A stretch of DNA of 64,000 nt from Arachidicoccus sp. (GCA_028283605.1 JAPWKH010000002.1:1-64000), one strand, 5' to 3'; shown: positions 9,117-19,343, counted from the stretch's first letter. Program-made: numbers and translations. Notes: a model not told the origin generated them from the sequence alone.

Positions 9117-12100
9117 CTATTCTTCTTCATCAAAAGACATTGCTTCACGTGCTGTAGTTAACAATTCATATTCTTCCTTGCTTCCTACAATCAGGTTTTC
9201 AAATTCACGCAATCCTGTTCCGGCAGGAATTAAATGACCTGTAATTACGTTTTCTTTCAAACCGGACATATTATCCGATTTTCCCTGAATAGCTGCAGAG
9301 CTTAATACTTTTGTAGTTTCCTGGAACGATGCTGCAGAAATCCAGCTTGGAACACCTAATGATGCTTTGGTAATACCCAGCAATACCGGTTGTGCCGTTG
9401 CAGGTTTTGCATCGCGTACTTCAATTAACTTCTGATCATTTCGGCGAAGTGTAGAATTTTCTTCTCTGAATTCACGCACACTTACAATTTGTCCGGATTT
9501 AAATTTTGCACTTTCTCCCGGATCAACTACTACTTTTTTATCAAAAATTCTATCGTTTTCTTCATTGAAATCGAAACGGTCTTCCAAATCCCCTTCCAGG
9601 AATCTTGTATCGCCGGCATCTACGATTTCTACTTTTTTCATCATTTGACGAACGATTACCTCGATATGCTTGTCATTGATTTTTACGCCTTGCAAACGAT
9701 ATACTTCCTGAATTTCATTTACCACATATTCCTGAACCGCATAAGGGCCTTTGATAGAAAGAATATCGAATGGAGCAATTTGTCCGTCAGATAAAGCAGT
9801 TCCGGCTTTTACGAAATCGCCGTCCTGTACCAATATCTGGCGAGTTAATGGAACAAGGTATTTTTTAATAATGCCGTCTTTCGCCTCTATGATAATTTCT
9901 CTGTTACCGCGTTTGATGTTTCCGAAAGAAACTACACCATCAATTTCTGCAACCACTGCAGGATTGCTTGGATTACGCGCTTCGAATAATTCGGTTACAC
10001 GCGGCAAACCTCCCGTAATATCTCCGCCTTTACGAAGCGTACGAGGAATTTTTACAATTACCTGGCCTGCTTTCACGGTATCTCCTTCTTCAACAGAAAG
10101 GCGGCTTCCGGTAGGCAAGTTGTATGATTTATTATCTTTTCCGGCTACAATTATTGCAGGAAGTTTAGTCTTATCTTTTGTTTCAATAACTACTTTTTCG
10201 CGGTGGCCTGTTTGTTCGTCAGATTCTTCACGGTATGTAATGCCATCTAAGATGCTGTCAAATTCCACAGTACCTGCCTGCTCTGCAACCACTACATTGT
10301 TAAACGGATCCCAGGTACAAATTATATCGCCTTTCTTAATCTTTTGTCCGTTCTTTACATTCAGTGTTGCGCCATAAGGAATATTCAAAGTATTCAGCAA
10401 TCTGTCGTTTTCAACATCCGATACACGAATTTCGCCTGTACGGCCAATAACAATTTCAACTTTTTTGCCTTCATTGTTTTCAGTATTTACTGTACGCAAT
10501 CCGTCAAATTGTATTGTACCGTCAAAACGTGCTACCAAAGAAGATTCTACAGAAGATGAACCTGCAATACCACCCACGTGGAAAGTACGTAATGTAAGCT
10601 GTGTACCAGGCTCGCCAATTGACTGCGCTGCAATAATTCCTACAGAATCGCCTCTTTGTGCAAGATAACCCGTTGCGAGATTTTTACCGTAGCATTTCAC
10701 GCAAACACCTTTCTTCGCTTCGCAAGTAAGTACGGAACGTATTTCTACTGTTTCAACTCCGGATTCTTCGATTTCTATTGCTTTGTTGTAAGTAATTTCT
10801 TCTCCGGCTTTTATTATTAATTCGTTTGTTACAGGATTATACACATCGTGCAAAGAAGTTCTGCCTTCAATTCTGTCAGATAGTGGTGAAATAATTTCTT
10901 CATTATCTTTTAAAGCAGATGTTGCAATACCGCGCAATGTGCCACAATCTTCTTCAGTAATTACCACATCTTGGGAAACATCCACCAAACGACGTGTTAA
11001 ATAACCCGCATCTGCTGTTTTCAATGCAGTATCGGCCAACCCTTTACGAGCACCATGTGTTGAAATGAAGTAATCCAATACATTCAGTCCGCCTTTAAAG
11101 TTGGAAAGGATCGGATTTTCGATAATTTCCGAGCCTGTGCTTCCTGATTTTCTTGGTTTAGCCATCAGTCCGCGAATACCGGCCAATTGTTTTACCTGTT
11201 GCTTAGATCCACGCGCACCGGAATCCAGCATCATATAAACAGAATTGAACCCTTGTTTATCAGTTTGCATTTCGCGTATAAGTGTTTCCGTCAAACGGGT
11301 ATCCACGCGAGACCAAATATCAATTACCTGATTATAACGCTCGTTATTGGTAATTAATCCCATGTTATAATTTTCCCATACTTCGTCCACTTCTTCTTTC
11401 GCGCGTTGCAGCAATTCATTTCTTAAATCTGGCACTATCAAATCATTAATGGAAAATGACAGACCTCCTTTAAATGCCATGCGGAAACCTAATTGCTTAA
11501 TATCGTCCAAAAACTTAGCAGTAGCAGGTACATCGGTAATATTGATAATTTCACCGATAATTTCTCTTAAAGATTTCTTTGTAAGAAGTGCATTTATATA
11601 ACCTACTTTTTCAGGTACAAATTGGTTGAAAAGTACGCGGCCAACTGTTGTTTCTACGAGCTGTTTCTTAAGGTCACCATTCTTTTGGCGAACATTTGCT
11701 TTTACTTTAATTGCTGCATGTAATTCTACGCGGCCTTCGTTGAAAGCAATAATAACTTCATCTGCATTATAGAAAATCTTGCCTTCTCCTTTTACCTTTT
11801 CGGTTTCGGTAGATTTTTTTCCTTTTGTAATATAATATAATCCCAACACCATGTCTTGCGACGGAAGTGTGATTGGGGTACCGTTTTGCGGGTTCAAAAT
11901 ATTATGAGAAGCCAGCATTAATAATTGCGCCTCCAAAATTGCCGCATTGCTCAAAGGTACATGAACAGCCATTTGGTCACCATCGAAATCGGCGTTGAAC
12001 GCAGCAGTTACCAATGGGTGCAATTGTATAGCTTTTCCTTCGATCATTTTAGGCTGAAATGCCTGAATAGACAATCTGTGAAGCGTTGGGGCACGGTTAA

Positions 12101-13406
12101 GCATTACAGGATGTCCTTTCAAAATATTTTCAAGAATATCCCAAACGATTGCTTCTTTTTTATCAACTAATTTTTTGGCTGATTTTACTGTTTTTACGAT
12201 GCCTCTTTCAATAAGTTTGCGGATGATAAATGGCTTGAATAATTCAGCAGCCATATCTTTTGGAAGTCCGCATTCGTGCATTTTCAATTCAGGGCCAACT
12301 ACGATTACAGAACGACCGGAATAATCCACACGTTTACCAAGTAAGTTTTGACGGAAACGGCCTTGCTTTCCTTTTAAAACATCGGAAAGGGATTTCAAAG
12401 CGCGACCGCCTTCTGCTTTTACAGCGTTTGATTTACGTGAATTATCGAAAAGAGAATCCACAGCTTCCTGCAACATGCGCTTTTCATTGCGCAAAATAAC
12501 TTCCGGCGCTTTGATTTCCATCAATCTTTTCAAACGATTGTTGCGGATAATGACACGGCGATACAAATCGTTCAAATCAGAAGATGCAAAACGTCCACCA
12601 TCCAAAGGAACCAACGGACGAAGTTCAGGCGGTATTACGGGAATATATTGCATAACCATCCATTCCGGACGATTAGTAATACGGGTAGCGGCATCGCGGA
12701 AAGATTCTACAACGCTCAATCTCTTTAATGCATCCGCGCGGCGCTGCTGTGATGTTTCATTAGCTGCCGCATTACGCAAATCAAAACTTAAACTATCCAA
12801 ATCTAATTGTGCCAATAAATCGGAGACAGCTTCCGCTCCCATTTTTGCAACAAATTTTTGCGGATCTTCATTAGGAAGATACTGATTATCCTTTGGTAAG
12901 GTATCAAGTATATCAAGGTATTCTTCTTCAGACAACAAATCACCCGCTTGATATTTATCGGCATGTATTCCGGGCTGAATGATTGCATATCTTTCATAAT
13001 ATACAATTGTTTCCAGTTTCTTTGAACTCATTCCCAATAAATATCCTATTTTATTAGGCAAGCTCTTGAAATACCAAATATGCACAATTGGCACAACCAG
13101 TTTGATATGACCCATGCGCTCGCGGCGCACCTTTTTCTCTGTTACTTCCACGCCGCAACGATCACAAACAATTCCTTTGTAACGAATACGTTTATATTTT
13201 CCGCAGGCACATTCATAATCTTTTACCGGCCCGAAAATTCTTTCACAAAACAAACCATCGCGTTCGGGTTTGTATGTACGATAATTAATTGTTTCGGGCT
13301 TTAGTACTTCACCGTAGCTGCGCTCAAGAATGCTGTCGGGAGAAGCCAATCCAATAGTAATTTTGGAAAAGCTCGCTTTTGTACGATTGTCTTTTTTGAT
13401 TGCCAT
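9117..13406 (-). CDS. rpoC: DNA-directed RNA polymerase subunit beta'
   Basis: This is a full-length 1429-residue beta' subunit of RNA polymerase. The first zinc site is [20 protein letters not shown] near residue 66. The catalytic Mg site is [14 protein letters not shown] near residue 470. The bridge-helix and trigger-loop region includes [19 protein letters not shown], and the second zinc site runs from DCGTLRG through [13 protein letters not shown] near residue 900. TLRTFHVGG follows, as in all beta' proteins. No rpoB or ribosomal-protein gene precedes it: the next gene upstream is an oxidoreductase, with a 271-base gap that holds a candidate promoter. Being alone is unusual because rpoB-rpoC is normally one operon. 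Confidence 0.99.
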   Translation of the reverse strand: MAIKKDNRTKASFSKITIGLASPDSILERSYGEVLKPETINYRTYKPERDGLFCERIFGPVKDYECACGKYKRIRYKGIVCDRCGVEVTEKKVRRERMGHIKLVVPIVHIWYFKSLPNKIGYLLGMSSKKLETIVYYERYAIIQPGIHADKYQAGDLLSEEEYLDILDTLPKDNQYLPNEDPQKFVAKMGAEAVSDLLAQLDLDSLSFDLRNAAANETSQQRRADALKRLSVVESFRDAATRITNRPEWMVMQYIPVIPPELRPLVPLDGGRFASSDLNDLYRRVIIRNNRLKRLMEIKAPEVILRNEKRMLQEAVDSLFDNSRKSNAVKAEGGRALKSLSDVLKGKQGRFRQNLLGKRVDYSGRSVIVVGPELKMHECGLPKDMAAELFKPFIIRKLIERGIVKTVKSAKKLVDKKEAIVWDILENILKGHPVMLNRAPTLHRLSIQAFQPKMIEGKAIQLHPLVTAAFNADFDGDQMAVHVPLSNAAILEAQLLMLASHNILNPQNGTPITLPSQDMVLGLYYITKGKKSTETEKVKGEGKIFYNADEVIIAFNEGRVELHAAIKVKANVRQKNGDLKKQLVETTVGRVLFNQFVPEKVGYINALLTKKSLREIIGEIINITDVPATAKFLDDIKQLGFRMAFKGGLSFSINDLIVPDLRNELLQRAKEEVDEVWENYNMGLITNNERYNQVIDIWSRVDTRLTETLIREMQTDKQGFNSVYMMLDSGARGSKQQVKQLAGIRGLMAKPRKSGSTGSEIIENPILSNFKGGLNVLDYFISTHGARKGLADTALKTADAGYLTRRLVDVSQDVVITEEDCGTLRGIATSALKDNEEIISPLSDRIEGRTSLHDVYNPVTNELIIKAGEEITYNKAIEIEESGVETVEIRSVLTCEAKKGVCVKCYGKNLATGYLAQRGDSVGIIAAQSIGEPGTQLTLRTFHVGGIAGSSSVESSLVARFDGTIQFDGLRTVNTENNEGKKVEIVIGRTGEIRVSDVENDRLLNTLNIPYGATLNVKNGQKIKKGDIICTWDPFNNVVVAEQAGTVEFDSILDGITYREESDEQTGHREKVVIETKDKTKLPAIIVAGKDNKSYNLPTGSRLSVEEGDTVKAGQVIVKIPRTLRKGGDITGGLPRVTELFEARNPSNPAVVAEIDGVVSFGNIKRGNREIIIEAKDGIIKKYLVPLTRQILVQDGDFVKAGTALSDGQIAPFDILSIKGPYAVQEYVVNEIQEVYRLQGVKINDKHIEVIVRQMMKKVEIVDAGDTRFLEGDLEDRFDFNEENDRIFDKKVVVDPGESAKFKSGQIVSVREFREENSTLRRNDQKLIEVRDAKPATAQPVLLGITKASLGVPSWISAASFQETTKVLSSAAIQGKSDNMSGLKENVITGHLIPAGTGLREFENLIVGSKEEYELLTTAREAMSFDEEE

Positions 13407-13604
13407 GTTATTATTTCAAATTTGAAAAGAGATATACTTTCTTTATTTTTGGATAAGCAGCTTATTTTCAATAAATTATATTAGTAAAATAAAAATGCCG
13501 TACCACATCCTGAAAGAATGCGTACAGCTATTTAATTACCTACTGTATTTAATTCATTTTCCCAAAAAACTGAAAAACCCAAAACGACTATGCACATAGA
13601 CATG

Positions 13605-13612
13605 CAAAGGTA
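13605..13612 (-). promoter_or_regulatory. Candidate -7 box for rpoC
   Basis: Read on the minus strand, TACCTTTG fits the Bacteroidota -7 consensus TAnnTTTG. It lies 199 bases upstream of the rpoC ATG, which implies a long leader. A T-rich stretch lies where the -33 element should be, but there is no clear TTTG. Confidence 0.45.
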
Positions 13613-13648
13613 TGGTAAACATACTAAAATAAAAAGAAAAAATTATTT

Positions 13649-13664
13649 ATTCACATTTGTGAAT
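13649..13664. promoter_or_regulatory. Inverted repeat between oxidoreductase stop and rpoC promoter
   Basis: ATTCACA and TGTGAAT form perfect 7-bp arms around a TT spacer. The repeat is 13 bases past the oxidoreductase stop and about 37 bases upstream of the candidate rpoC -7 box. It could be an operator or a weak terminator without a clear T tract. It does not match the Rrf2 operators found nearby. Confidence 0.3.
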
Positions 13665-13677
13665 TTGATCCGAGCTT

Positions 13678-14328
13678 CTAATAAGCCGCCGTGAACCTTT
13701 CTTTAATATGCTTTGGATTTTCCAACTCATCTACGATGGCTACCGCTAAATCTTCGACCGACAATATACTTCGCCCTTTTTCATCGAATACGGGATTGTC
13801 CAATCCTGTGCGGTATTTTCCTGTTCTTGTTCCTGAAGATTGCTGATTCATTTCAATAGCAGGGCTGAAAAATGTCCAGTCCAAAACCTTATTTTCTTTT
13901 AAAATATTGAGATAATCTCTTGCTGCAGATGCGCCCGTATAATATTCTTTTGGAAATTGCGGCGTATCCACTAATTGAACATTACCGACATACAAACTTC
14001 CGGCCCCGCCGATAACAATCAACCTTTTCACATCCGATTTTTCAACAGCTGCTTCAATGGCTTTTGAACCAGCGATAAAATCACCATAAAAATTAGGATT
14101 TGTCCATCCTGCATTGAATGCGCTGATAACAGCATCATATCCTTTTAATCCGGCAGATAAAGCTTCTTCATTTTTTATATCTAAACTATCCAGTGTTAAA
14201 TTCGGATTGGCTTCTTCTACATCTTCTGGTTTACGCGCAATGCCTAATATCTGATGACCGCGCGATAGTAATTCTTTCAGGATGGCTTTGCCTACAAAAC
14301 CGGTTGTTCCTATAAGTGCAACTTTCAT
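13678..14328 (-). CDS. NAD(P)-binding NmrA/YwnB-like oxidoreductase
   Basis: This 216-residue Rossmann-fold protein of the atypical SDR type starts MKVALIGTTGFVGKAI, with the GxxGxxG dinucleotide site at residues 7-13. RLIVIGGAGS follows near residue 104, and the LDWTFFSPA segment is typical of NAD(P)H-binding sensors and reductases of the YwnB group. It lacks the classical YxxxK pair in its usual place. It follows an Rrf2 regulator gene. The 65-base gap between them carries a perfect dyad that is repeated at the regulator's own start, so it is probably the regulator's target. The stimulus is unknown; nitrosative or electrophile stress is plausible by analogy with other Rrf2 systems. Confidence 0.82.
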   Translation of the reverse strand: MKVALIGTTGFVGKAILKELLSRGHQILGIARKPEDVEEANPNLTLDSLDIKNEEALSAGLKGYDAVISAFNAGWTNPNFYGDFIAGSKAIEAAVEKSDVKRLIVIGGAGSLYVGNVQLVDTPQFPKEYYTGASAARDYLNILKENKVLDWTFFSPAIEMNQQSSGTRTGKYRTGLDNPVFDEKGRSILSVEDLAVAIVDELENPKHIKERFTAAY

Positions 14329-14357
14329 CTATTTACTTTTTATTAATAAAAAATTAA

Positions 14358-14380
14358 ACTGTAATAAATAATATTACAGT
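14358..14380 (-). promoter_or_regulatory. Rrf2 operator, copy 1 (upstream of oxidoreductase)
   Basis: ACTGTAA-N9-TTACAGT is a perfect 23-bp dyad, and the symmetry extends to 9-bp arms. It ends 30 bases upstream of the oxidoreductase ATG. The same arms with the same N9 spacing recur at 14802-14824. Confidence 0.75.
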
Positions 14381-14393
14381 TATGGTTAAAAAA

Positions 14394-14801
14394 TTATTTG
14401 AATTTATTGGCAAAATCCTGCAAGGATTCTTTTCCCAATGCTTTAATTATTTTTTTGTCTACTGTTTCGTACAGTTGTTCTAAATGCTTATTGATTTGTT
14501 TGCCAACATTACATGCCGGATTTGGCGTATTGGATTTTCCTAAAGCGGAATTGTCATTGACAAGATTATATATCTCAGATAATTTTATTTTCTTTGCAGG
14601 CCGCGCCAGTTTGCTTCCTCCGGTTTTTCCTTCTTTACTTTCTATTAAACCGCTGCTGCGCAATTCCGATAAATTTTTCCTTATTATTACCGGATGTATA
14701 TTAATGCTTGATGACAAATATTCCGATGATAAATAAATATCGCCCTCCTTTGCCATTAAAGTTAATATATGTAAATAAGTTGCAAACTTCGTATTACTCA
14801 T
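14394..14801 (-). CDS. Rrf2-family transcriptional regulator (YwnA-like)
   Basis: This 135-residue winged-helix regulator has the typical Rrf2 N-terminus: KFATYLHILTLMA, then the recognition region INIHPVIIRKNLSELRSSGLIESKEGKTGG with the hallmark wing GKTGG near residue 60. A single Cys near residue 99 (PACNVG) could take part in redox sensing, but there is no three-Cys Fe-S cluster set. I choose the ATG at 14801 rather than 14828, because a TAATTTTG -7 box (14826-14833) overlaps the longer start and an operator abuts 14801. It probably represses itself and the downstream oxidoreductase. Confidence 0.88.
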   Translation of the reverse strand: MSNTKFATYLHILTLMAKEGDIYLSSEYLSSSINIHPVIIRKNLSELRSSGLIESKEGKTGGSKLARPAKKIKLSEIYNLVNDNSALGKSNTPNPACNVGKQINKHLEQLYETVDKKIIKALGKESLQDFANKFK

Positions 14802-14824
14802 ACTGTAACAAAAATTATTACAGT
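14802..14824 (-). promoter_or_regulatory. Rrf2 operator, copy 2 (over regulator transcription start)
   Basis: ACTGTAA-N9-TTACAGT has the same arms and spacing as the copy at 14358-14380. It lies just downstream of the -7 box, so a bound repressor would block transcription. It touches the ATG at 14801. Confidence 0.75.
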
Positions 14825-14825
14825 T

Positions 14826-14833
14826 CAAAATTA
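14826..14833 (-). promoter_or_regulatory. -7 box of the Rrf2 regulator gene
   Basis: TAATTTTG on the minus strand matches TAnnTTTG. Transcription would start near 14820, inside the operator, leaving a leader of about 20 bases before the ATG at 14801. Confidence 0.55.
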
Positions 14834-14870
14834 AAAATATTATCCGCTTTAGAAAAATAAAATTTGTTAA

Positions 14871-15935
14871 TTATTTCCCGCTTAAAAAATCATTTATAAT
14901 TTTCGGAAATGCATATTGCCTTATCTCTTTTTTATCGATCCAAGAAGAATGCATTATGCTTGCCGGCTTTTTATCCAAAAAGATTTCTATAAATACGGCC
15001 TTTATAGTCTGATGAGTCAACTGCTGGGAATAAACATGCGATATATTTATCTTGGAAGGAATAACGGAAAACTGATTATTACAGAAATCGGTAACAGAAT
15101 CTTCGCCCCAATGAGGTTTATTATCTGTTTCCAATAAATAAAATTCATGCAGATTTTGCCATATATCATTAGCGGTTCGTTGATGAATAAAATATTTATC
15201 TTTTACGCGCAATACAAACCATGTAAAATGACGTGTTTTCTTTTGCAATACTTTCTCTTTTACAGGCAAAAGGCTTACGCGCCCGCTCAGATATGCATTG
15301 CAAATAGTATTCATGCAACAAACAGCGCACTGTGGATTTACCGGCTTACAAACCGTAGCGCCAAAGTCCATAATTGCCTGATTATACAAGTTGGCTTTCC
15401 CCGGCAGCAGATTTTTTTCAGCCAGTTCTGTAAATACATTCTTTCCTTCATTTGAATCAATGGCCGTTTCCACTCCATATATGCGCGACAATACGCGAAA
15501 TACATTGCCATCTACCACTGCATAAGGCTGATTGTATGCAAATGAACAAATTGCAGAGGCAGTATAACTTCCCACTCCTTTAAGCATTAAAACATCTTCG
15601 TAATTATCAGGAAAAATACCATTTAAATTATAGCAAATATACCTTGCCGTAAACAGAAGATTTTTACAACGGTTGTAATACCCCAAACCTTCCCAAAGCT
15701 TAAAAACTTCATTATCATCGGCTTTTGCAAGATCGCAAACGGAGGGAAAACGCCGAAGAATTTTTTCGTAATAATTTCTTCCCTGTTCAACTCTTGTCTG
15801 CTGAAGAATTACTTCGCTTAGCCAAATTTTATAAGGATCTTTTTCGCCCTTCCAGGGCATTTCCCTTTTATTAAAATGCTTATGCCAGTGTAGTAATTTA
15901 TGTGAAAATGAATTTCCGGTTTGCGAAGTAAGCAT
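14871..15935 (-). CDS. mutY: A/G-specific adenine DNA glycosylase
   Basis: This 354-residue base-excision-repair enzyme removes adenine mispaired with 8-oxoguanine. Glu41 in SEVILQQTRVEQ is the catalytic acid. The helix-hairpin-helix (MLKGVGSYTASA) leads to Asp142 in VVDGNVFRVLSR. The 4Fe-4S ligands are Cys196, Cys203, Cys206 and Cys212 with the standard C-x6-C-x2-C-x5-C spacing. The C-terminal ~110 residues form the NUDIX-like domain that recognises 8-oxoG. It is complete and of normal length. The genes around it are unrelated. Confidence 0.97.
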   Translation of the reverse strand: MLTSQTGNSFSHKLLHWHKHFNKREMPWKGEKDPYKIWLSEVILQQTRVEQGRNYYEKILRRFPSVCDLAKADDNEVFKLWEGLGYYNRCKNLLFTARYICYNLNGIFPDNYEDVLMLKGVGSYTASAICSFAYNQPYAVVDGNVFRVLSRIYGVETAIDSNEGKNVFTELAEKNLLPGKANLYNQAIMDFGATVCKPVNPQCAVCCMNTICNAYLSGRVSLLPVKEKVLQKKTRHFTWFVLRVKDKYFIHQRTANDIWQNLHEFYLLETDNKPHWGEDSVTDFCNNQFSVIPSKINISHVYSQQLTHQTIKAVFIEIFLDKKPASIMHSSWIDKKEIRQYAFPKIINDFLSGK

Positions 15936-15950
15936 GATTCAAAGATAACT

Positions 15951-16839
15951 TTATTCCTGAAGCATTTTGTCTTGTGGTTTGCGCGTAATACTGCGTGTTT
16001 GTAAGATTACCGCAAGCAATATGCAAATAAATCCTATGTAAAAAACGCTTGATAAATCCTTGTTTTCTTTATATAATATGAAAGCCAGAATAATACCATA
16101 TACAGGTTCTAACGTAAGTGTAATGTTTGCCGTAAAGGCGCTTATGGATTTCAGCGAATCTGTATAAAGCACAAAAGTAAATATAGTGCATACCCATGCT
16201 AAAAGCAACAACCACAGCCAATCAAACTTTTGAGGAATTATATTTTCCGCAGGAAATAAATGATGGTACACCGGCATCAATAAACTCAGCCCTATAAAAC
16301 CGCCCGTTAACTGATACAACACAAAAGTTTCCGGCTTGTAATCATTGACTATTCTTTTGCTGAAAAGAGAAACCAAAACACTCAGCAGCATAGCAGCAAG
16401 ACCTATATAAACGCCGGCAGAAAAGTGCATATTCCCATAGTACACAAGTACAATCCCTGCTATTGTGAGAGTGCCATATAATAATTCTTTGGGATTAATT
16501 TTTTTCCCGAAAAACATCGGCTCCAATATTGCCGAGGCAAACGCAGAAGAAGAAAGGCAGGTAAGCGAAATGGATACATTGCTGTATTTTATGCTTCCAT
16601 AAAAGCATAGCCAGTGCAATGCCAGTAATACACCAATGCCACCTATAGAAAGAAATTGCCTTATGGTTAATTTTTCTAGTTTTTTTCAAGAGAGAAAAGA
16701 ATATCCACATAGAGATCACCGTGAGCAACATTCGCCACCAGACCAGCCATCCTTCATTCAGGCTTATAGCGCGCCCAAGCACGCCGGTAAATCCCCAGAG
16801 AAAAACCGCAATGTTCACTTTTATCAAAGCCGGCTTCAT
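15951..16839 (-). pseudogene. EamA/DMT-family transporter with a frameshift
   Basis: The product would be a ten-helix drug/metabolite-type exporter of about 295 residues. The N-terminal piece begins MKPALIKVNIAVFLWGFTGVLG at 16839 (the in-frame ATG at 16893 is less likely). It loses frame at a 7-A run (plus-strand T7 at 16680-16686). Dropping one A joins SLLKK to LEKLTIRQFLSIGGIGVLLALHWLCFYGSI, and the rest reads on to the stop at 15951 with the second EamA half (LEPVYGIILAFILYKE). The homopolymer makes a base-call error, slippage or a real mutation all possible. Confidence 0.8.
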
Positions 16840-16914
16840 TTCAACTAATTTTATGCAAAGAAAAGCTATGCGGATGATAGATATGAAAATCAAAATTTTG
16901 AAACCGGCCGCAAG

Positions 16915-17799
16915 CTAATTATTGTTTAATACATATTTCCACTCATTTCTATAATGCAGCGGTGTTTTACCGGACATCTCTTTGAATTTTTTGGTAAAAT
17001 GGCTGTAATTATTAAAGCCGCATTCATAGCAAATATCTGAAACGCCGAGATTACTTTCGTGTAAAAGTTTCGCAGCGTGTATAAGCCGGTATTCATTTAC
17101 AAATTCCACAAAAGTTTTTCTTGTTACTTTTTTAAAATACTTGCAAAAAGCTGATGGCGTCATGCTTATATGGCCGGCAATCTCATCAAGGGATATTTGT
17201 TGCCTGAAGTTTTCTTTGACATAATTAAATACACTATTGATCCTGTTATGATCTTCCACTTTGGCTTCCAGCCAAAAACCCGCGGCATTAAGTATTGTAT
17301 AATTTTCGGAAACCGCCATCATACGAAGTACATCCAGCAATCCAATCAGTTTGCCGCAATTATCATGCTCTTCAATACTTTCAATTTTAGCTCCGATAAT
17401 TCGCTTGTCTTCTCCATGAAAAATTATTCCGCCTTTTGCATTTTCAAAAAGTTGCTTTACGGATTTCATTTCCGGAATATTAAACAACCCTGCCCCGAAA
17501 GCATCAATCTTCCATTGTATTACCGTTTCGCTTTGGTCTTTTTTTAATGTTCCCGTAAACCCGCAATGCGGAAGATTTGAACCTACTAATATTAAATCTC
17601 CGTTTCTGTAGTGCGATAGATGGCTTCCTATTTGTCTTTTACCGGCGCCATTATTAATATATACCAATTCCAGTTCGGGATGATAATGCCAAACCGATTC
17701 ATAATCGTTTTGCAGATCTTCCGTATATTTTTTATACACAAAGGAATTTCCAAAACCGGGTTCGATATTTTCGAAAATAGGATTAAAAGAATATTTCAT
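16915..17799 (-). CDS. AraC-family transcriptional regulator
   Basis: This 294-residue regulator has an N-terminal cupin-type sensor (WHYHPELELVYINNG near residue 37, GDLILVGSNLPHCG near residue 67). The C-terminal ~100 residues hold two helix-turn-helix motifs (ISLDEIAGHISMTPSAFCKYFKKVT and VSDICYECGFNNYSHFTKKFKEMSGKTP). The layout matches sugar- or metabolite-sensing AraC proteins of Bacteroidota. The downstream EamA transporter gene on the same strand, about 75 bases away, may be its target. The ligand is unknown. Confidence 0.92.
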   Translation of the reverse strand: MKYSFNPIFENIEPGFGNSFVYKKYTEDLQNDYESVWHYHPELELVYINNGAGKRQIGSHLSHYRNGDLILVGSNLPHCGFTGTLKKDQSETVIQWKIDAFGAGLFNIPEMKSVKQLFENAKGGIIFHGEDKRIIGAKIESIEEHDNCGKLIGLLDVLRMMAVSENYTILNAAGFWLEAKVEDHNRINSVFNYVKENFRQQISLDEIAGHISMTPSAFCKYFKKVTRKTFVEFVNEYRLIHAAKLLHESNLGVSDICYECGFNNYSHFTKKFKEMSGKTPLHYRNEWKYVLNNN

Positions 17800-18021
17800 T
17801 ACAACAAATTATATAATTAAATAATGTATAATAAATTTCATATTAATTGATAATATGATTATTTATAGCAATAATGAACAAATTAATTTTTATTTAATAC
17901 AAATTATATACTAACAATTGAATGTATTATTTTATTTGATTTTAGTAAAAACTAACAGTTACAGGACAAAATTACATAGTTTTTGGAATATTCTTTTGTT
18001 TTTTTACGATAAATACGGTTC

Positions 18022-18029
18022 TACATTTG
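18022..18029 (+). promoter_or_regulatory. -7 box of the 18068 gene
   Basis: TACATTTG matches TAnnTTTG. A TTTG at 17995-17998 may serve as the -33 element, although the 23-base spacing is a little long. Transcription would start near 18035. Confidence 0.55.
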
Positions 18030-18067
18030 TATTGTCAATTTAGGTAATAATAATAAAATTTAAGATC

Positions 18068-18655
18068 ATGAAAAATTTAGTAATTTATTTGATGTTGGTA
18101 ATTGCAGGTTCTTTTACCGCTTCAGCAGCAAATGAGAAAATGATCGATTACACAGTAAGTGTTACAAAAAATGAAGGAGAAGTTGTAACAATCGATTTTA
18201 ATAAAGCAGAAAATATGCAAGTTTCTATAATGGATTATAACGGCAATATTTTATGCAATTATACTGATATAAAAAATTCGCGTTCGTTCGATTTCACAAA
18301 TTTACCCGCAGGTAAGTATTTTATTAAAGTGGAAAATGACCACTATGCAGAAACTACACTTGTATCTAAAAATGATACAACTATAAATGTGAAGAACAAT
18401 TATAAACTTGTTTTAAAACCAATCTTTAAAAAAGAAGAAAACAAAATGCAGGTTTATGTTCCAAACCCGTCAAATTCACATGTAGAAATCGATGTTTATG
18501 ATAAAGACAATTATTTGGTTTATTCTTATAAAGATAATCAAAGCGTAATAAATAAAGTATTTGATTTCTCAAAATCTCCTTACGGAAAATATACTATCAA
18601 CATTAATTCTGCAAATGATGATATCAATTACAGCACAGATTTTGAACGTAAATAA
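18068..18655 (+). CDS. Small secreted protein with two similar beta domains
   Basis: This 195-residue protein has a clear signal peptide (MKNLVIYLMLVIAGSFTASAA). Two halves, about residues 25-110 and 112-193, share the pattern xVxVxDxxxxxxYxYxDxxxxxxxFDFxxxPxGKYxIxI (compare FDFTNLPAGKYFIKVEN with FDFSKSPYGKYTININ). The fold resembles the DUF3244 or T9SS-tail type of beta sandwich, but there is no typical sorting-signal tail. It is probably periplasmic or surface-exposed. It has its own promoter and a terminator, so it is monocistronic. Function is unknown. Confidence 0.75.
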   Translation: MKNLVIYLMLVIAGSFTASAANEKMIDYTVSVTKNEGEVVTIDFNKAENMQVSIMDYNGNILCNYTDIKNSRSFDFTNLPAGKYFIKVENDHYAETTLVSKNDTTINVKNNYKLVLKPIFKKEENKMQVYVPNPSNSHVEIDVYDKDNYLVYSYKDNQSVINKVFDFSKSPYGKYTININSANDDINYSTDFERK

Positions 18656-18696
18656 ATACTGAAACGAATTTTAAAGATAACAATTTTTATAAGCAA

Positions 18697-18724
18697 CCTG
18701 ATGCATAAAGCATCGGGTTTTTTT
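18697..18724 (+). terminator. Intrinsic terminator after 18068-18655
   Basis: CCTGATGC and GCATCGGG form an 8-bp stem with one T-G pair around an ATAAA loop. T7 follows directly (18718-18724). Confidence 0.85.
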
Positions 18725-19343
18725 ATAAGCGCTCAAATACAAATCCTTTTCCAGAAAAATAAAGTAAAGTTTCAGGCAGCGCATATTTCATTCTTTCAAA
18801 AGCTTTTTCACTGTCATGAAATACAATCACAGAGCCATTTTCTGCATTTTTTAAAATATTTTCCCGGCATTTTTCTCCTGTAATATTTTTATCAAAATCG
18901 CCGCTAAGCACATCCCACATTATAATTTTATAATCGGGACTTGATTTTAATAACACTTTTTCCTGTTCCCTCTTCATTCTTCCGTAAGGTGGCCGGAATA
19001 AATTGGAAGAAATTATTTTTTGCGCTTCACGAATATTTTTCAGATAAATATCTGTATCTGTCTTCCAGCCGTTCAGATGATTATAAGTGTGGTTTCCAAC
19101 AGAATGCCCTTCATCTAAAATTTTTTGATAAATCTCCGGATATTCCATTACATTTTTTCCGATACAAAAAAATGTAGCTTTTGCATTGTATTGTTTCAAT
19201 TGATCCAGCGCATACAAAGTAGCAGTTTCATGCGGCCCGTCATCGAAGGTCAGGTATAGAATTTTTTTTCCTTCCGTATCTTTCTTCCAGATTCGATGCG
19301 GATATAAATTCCTCAATAAAAAATTTGATTTTACTAAGTACAA
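18723..19343 (-). CDS. Polysaccharide deacetylase family protein
   Basis: This 206-residue NodB-homology enzyme is probably an N-deacetylase acting on peptidoglycan or another N-acetyl glycan. All five carbohydrate-esterase-4 motifs are visible: LTFDDGP (catalytic Asp34, metal Asp35), GNHTYNH (metal His85 and His89), FRPPYGR (Arg117), DVLSGDFD, and VIVFHDS. There is no obvious cleavable signal peptide, only the short hydrophobic start MYLVKSNFLL. Its stop overlaps the T tract of the convergent terminator. Confidence 0.9.
   Translation of the reverse strand: MYLVKSNFLLRNLYPHRIWKKDTEGKKILYLTFDDGPHETATLYALDQLKQYNAKATFFCIGKNVMEYPEIYQKILDEGHSVGNHTYNHLNGWKTDTDIYLKNIREAQKIISSNLFRPPYGRMKREQEKVLLKSSPDYKIIMWDVLSGDFDKNITGEKCRENILKNAENGSVIVFHDSEKAFERMKYALPETLLYFSGKGFVFERL

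Noticed and set aside
9751-10377. 208-codon open frame on the plus strand inside rpoC.
   Set aside because: It is the antisense shadow of a strongly conserved gene, has no family features, and rpoC is certain on the other strand.
16680-16686. Programmed ribosomal frameshift in the EamA gene.
   Set aside because: DMT transporters are not known to use one, and there is no obvious stimulatory structure. A homopolymer indel explains it more simply; slippage is kept only as an option in the finding.
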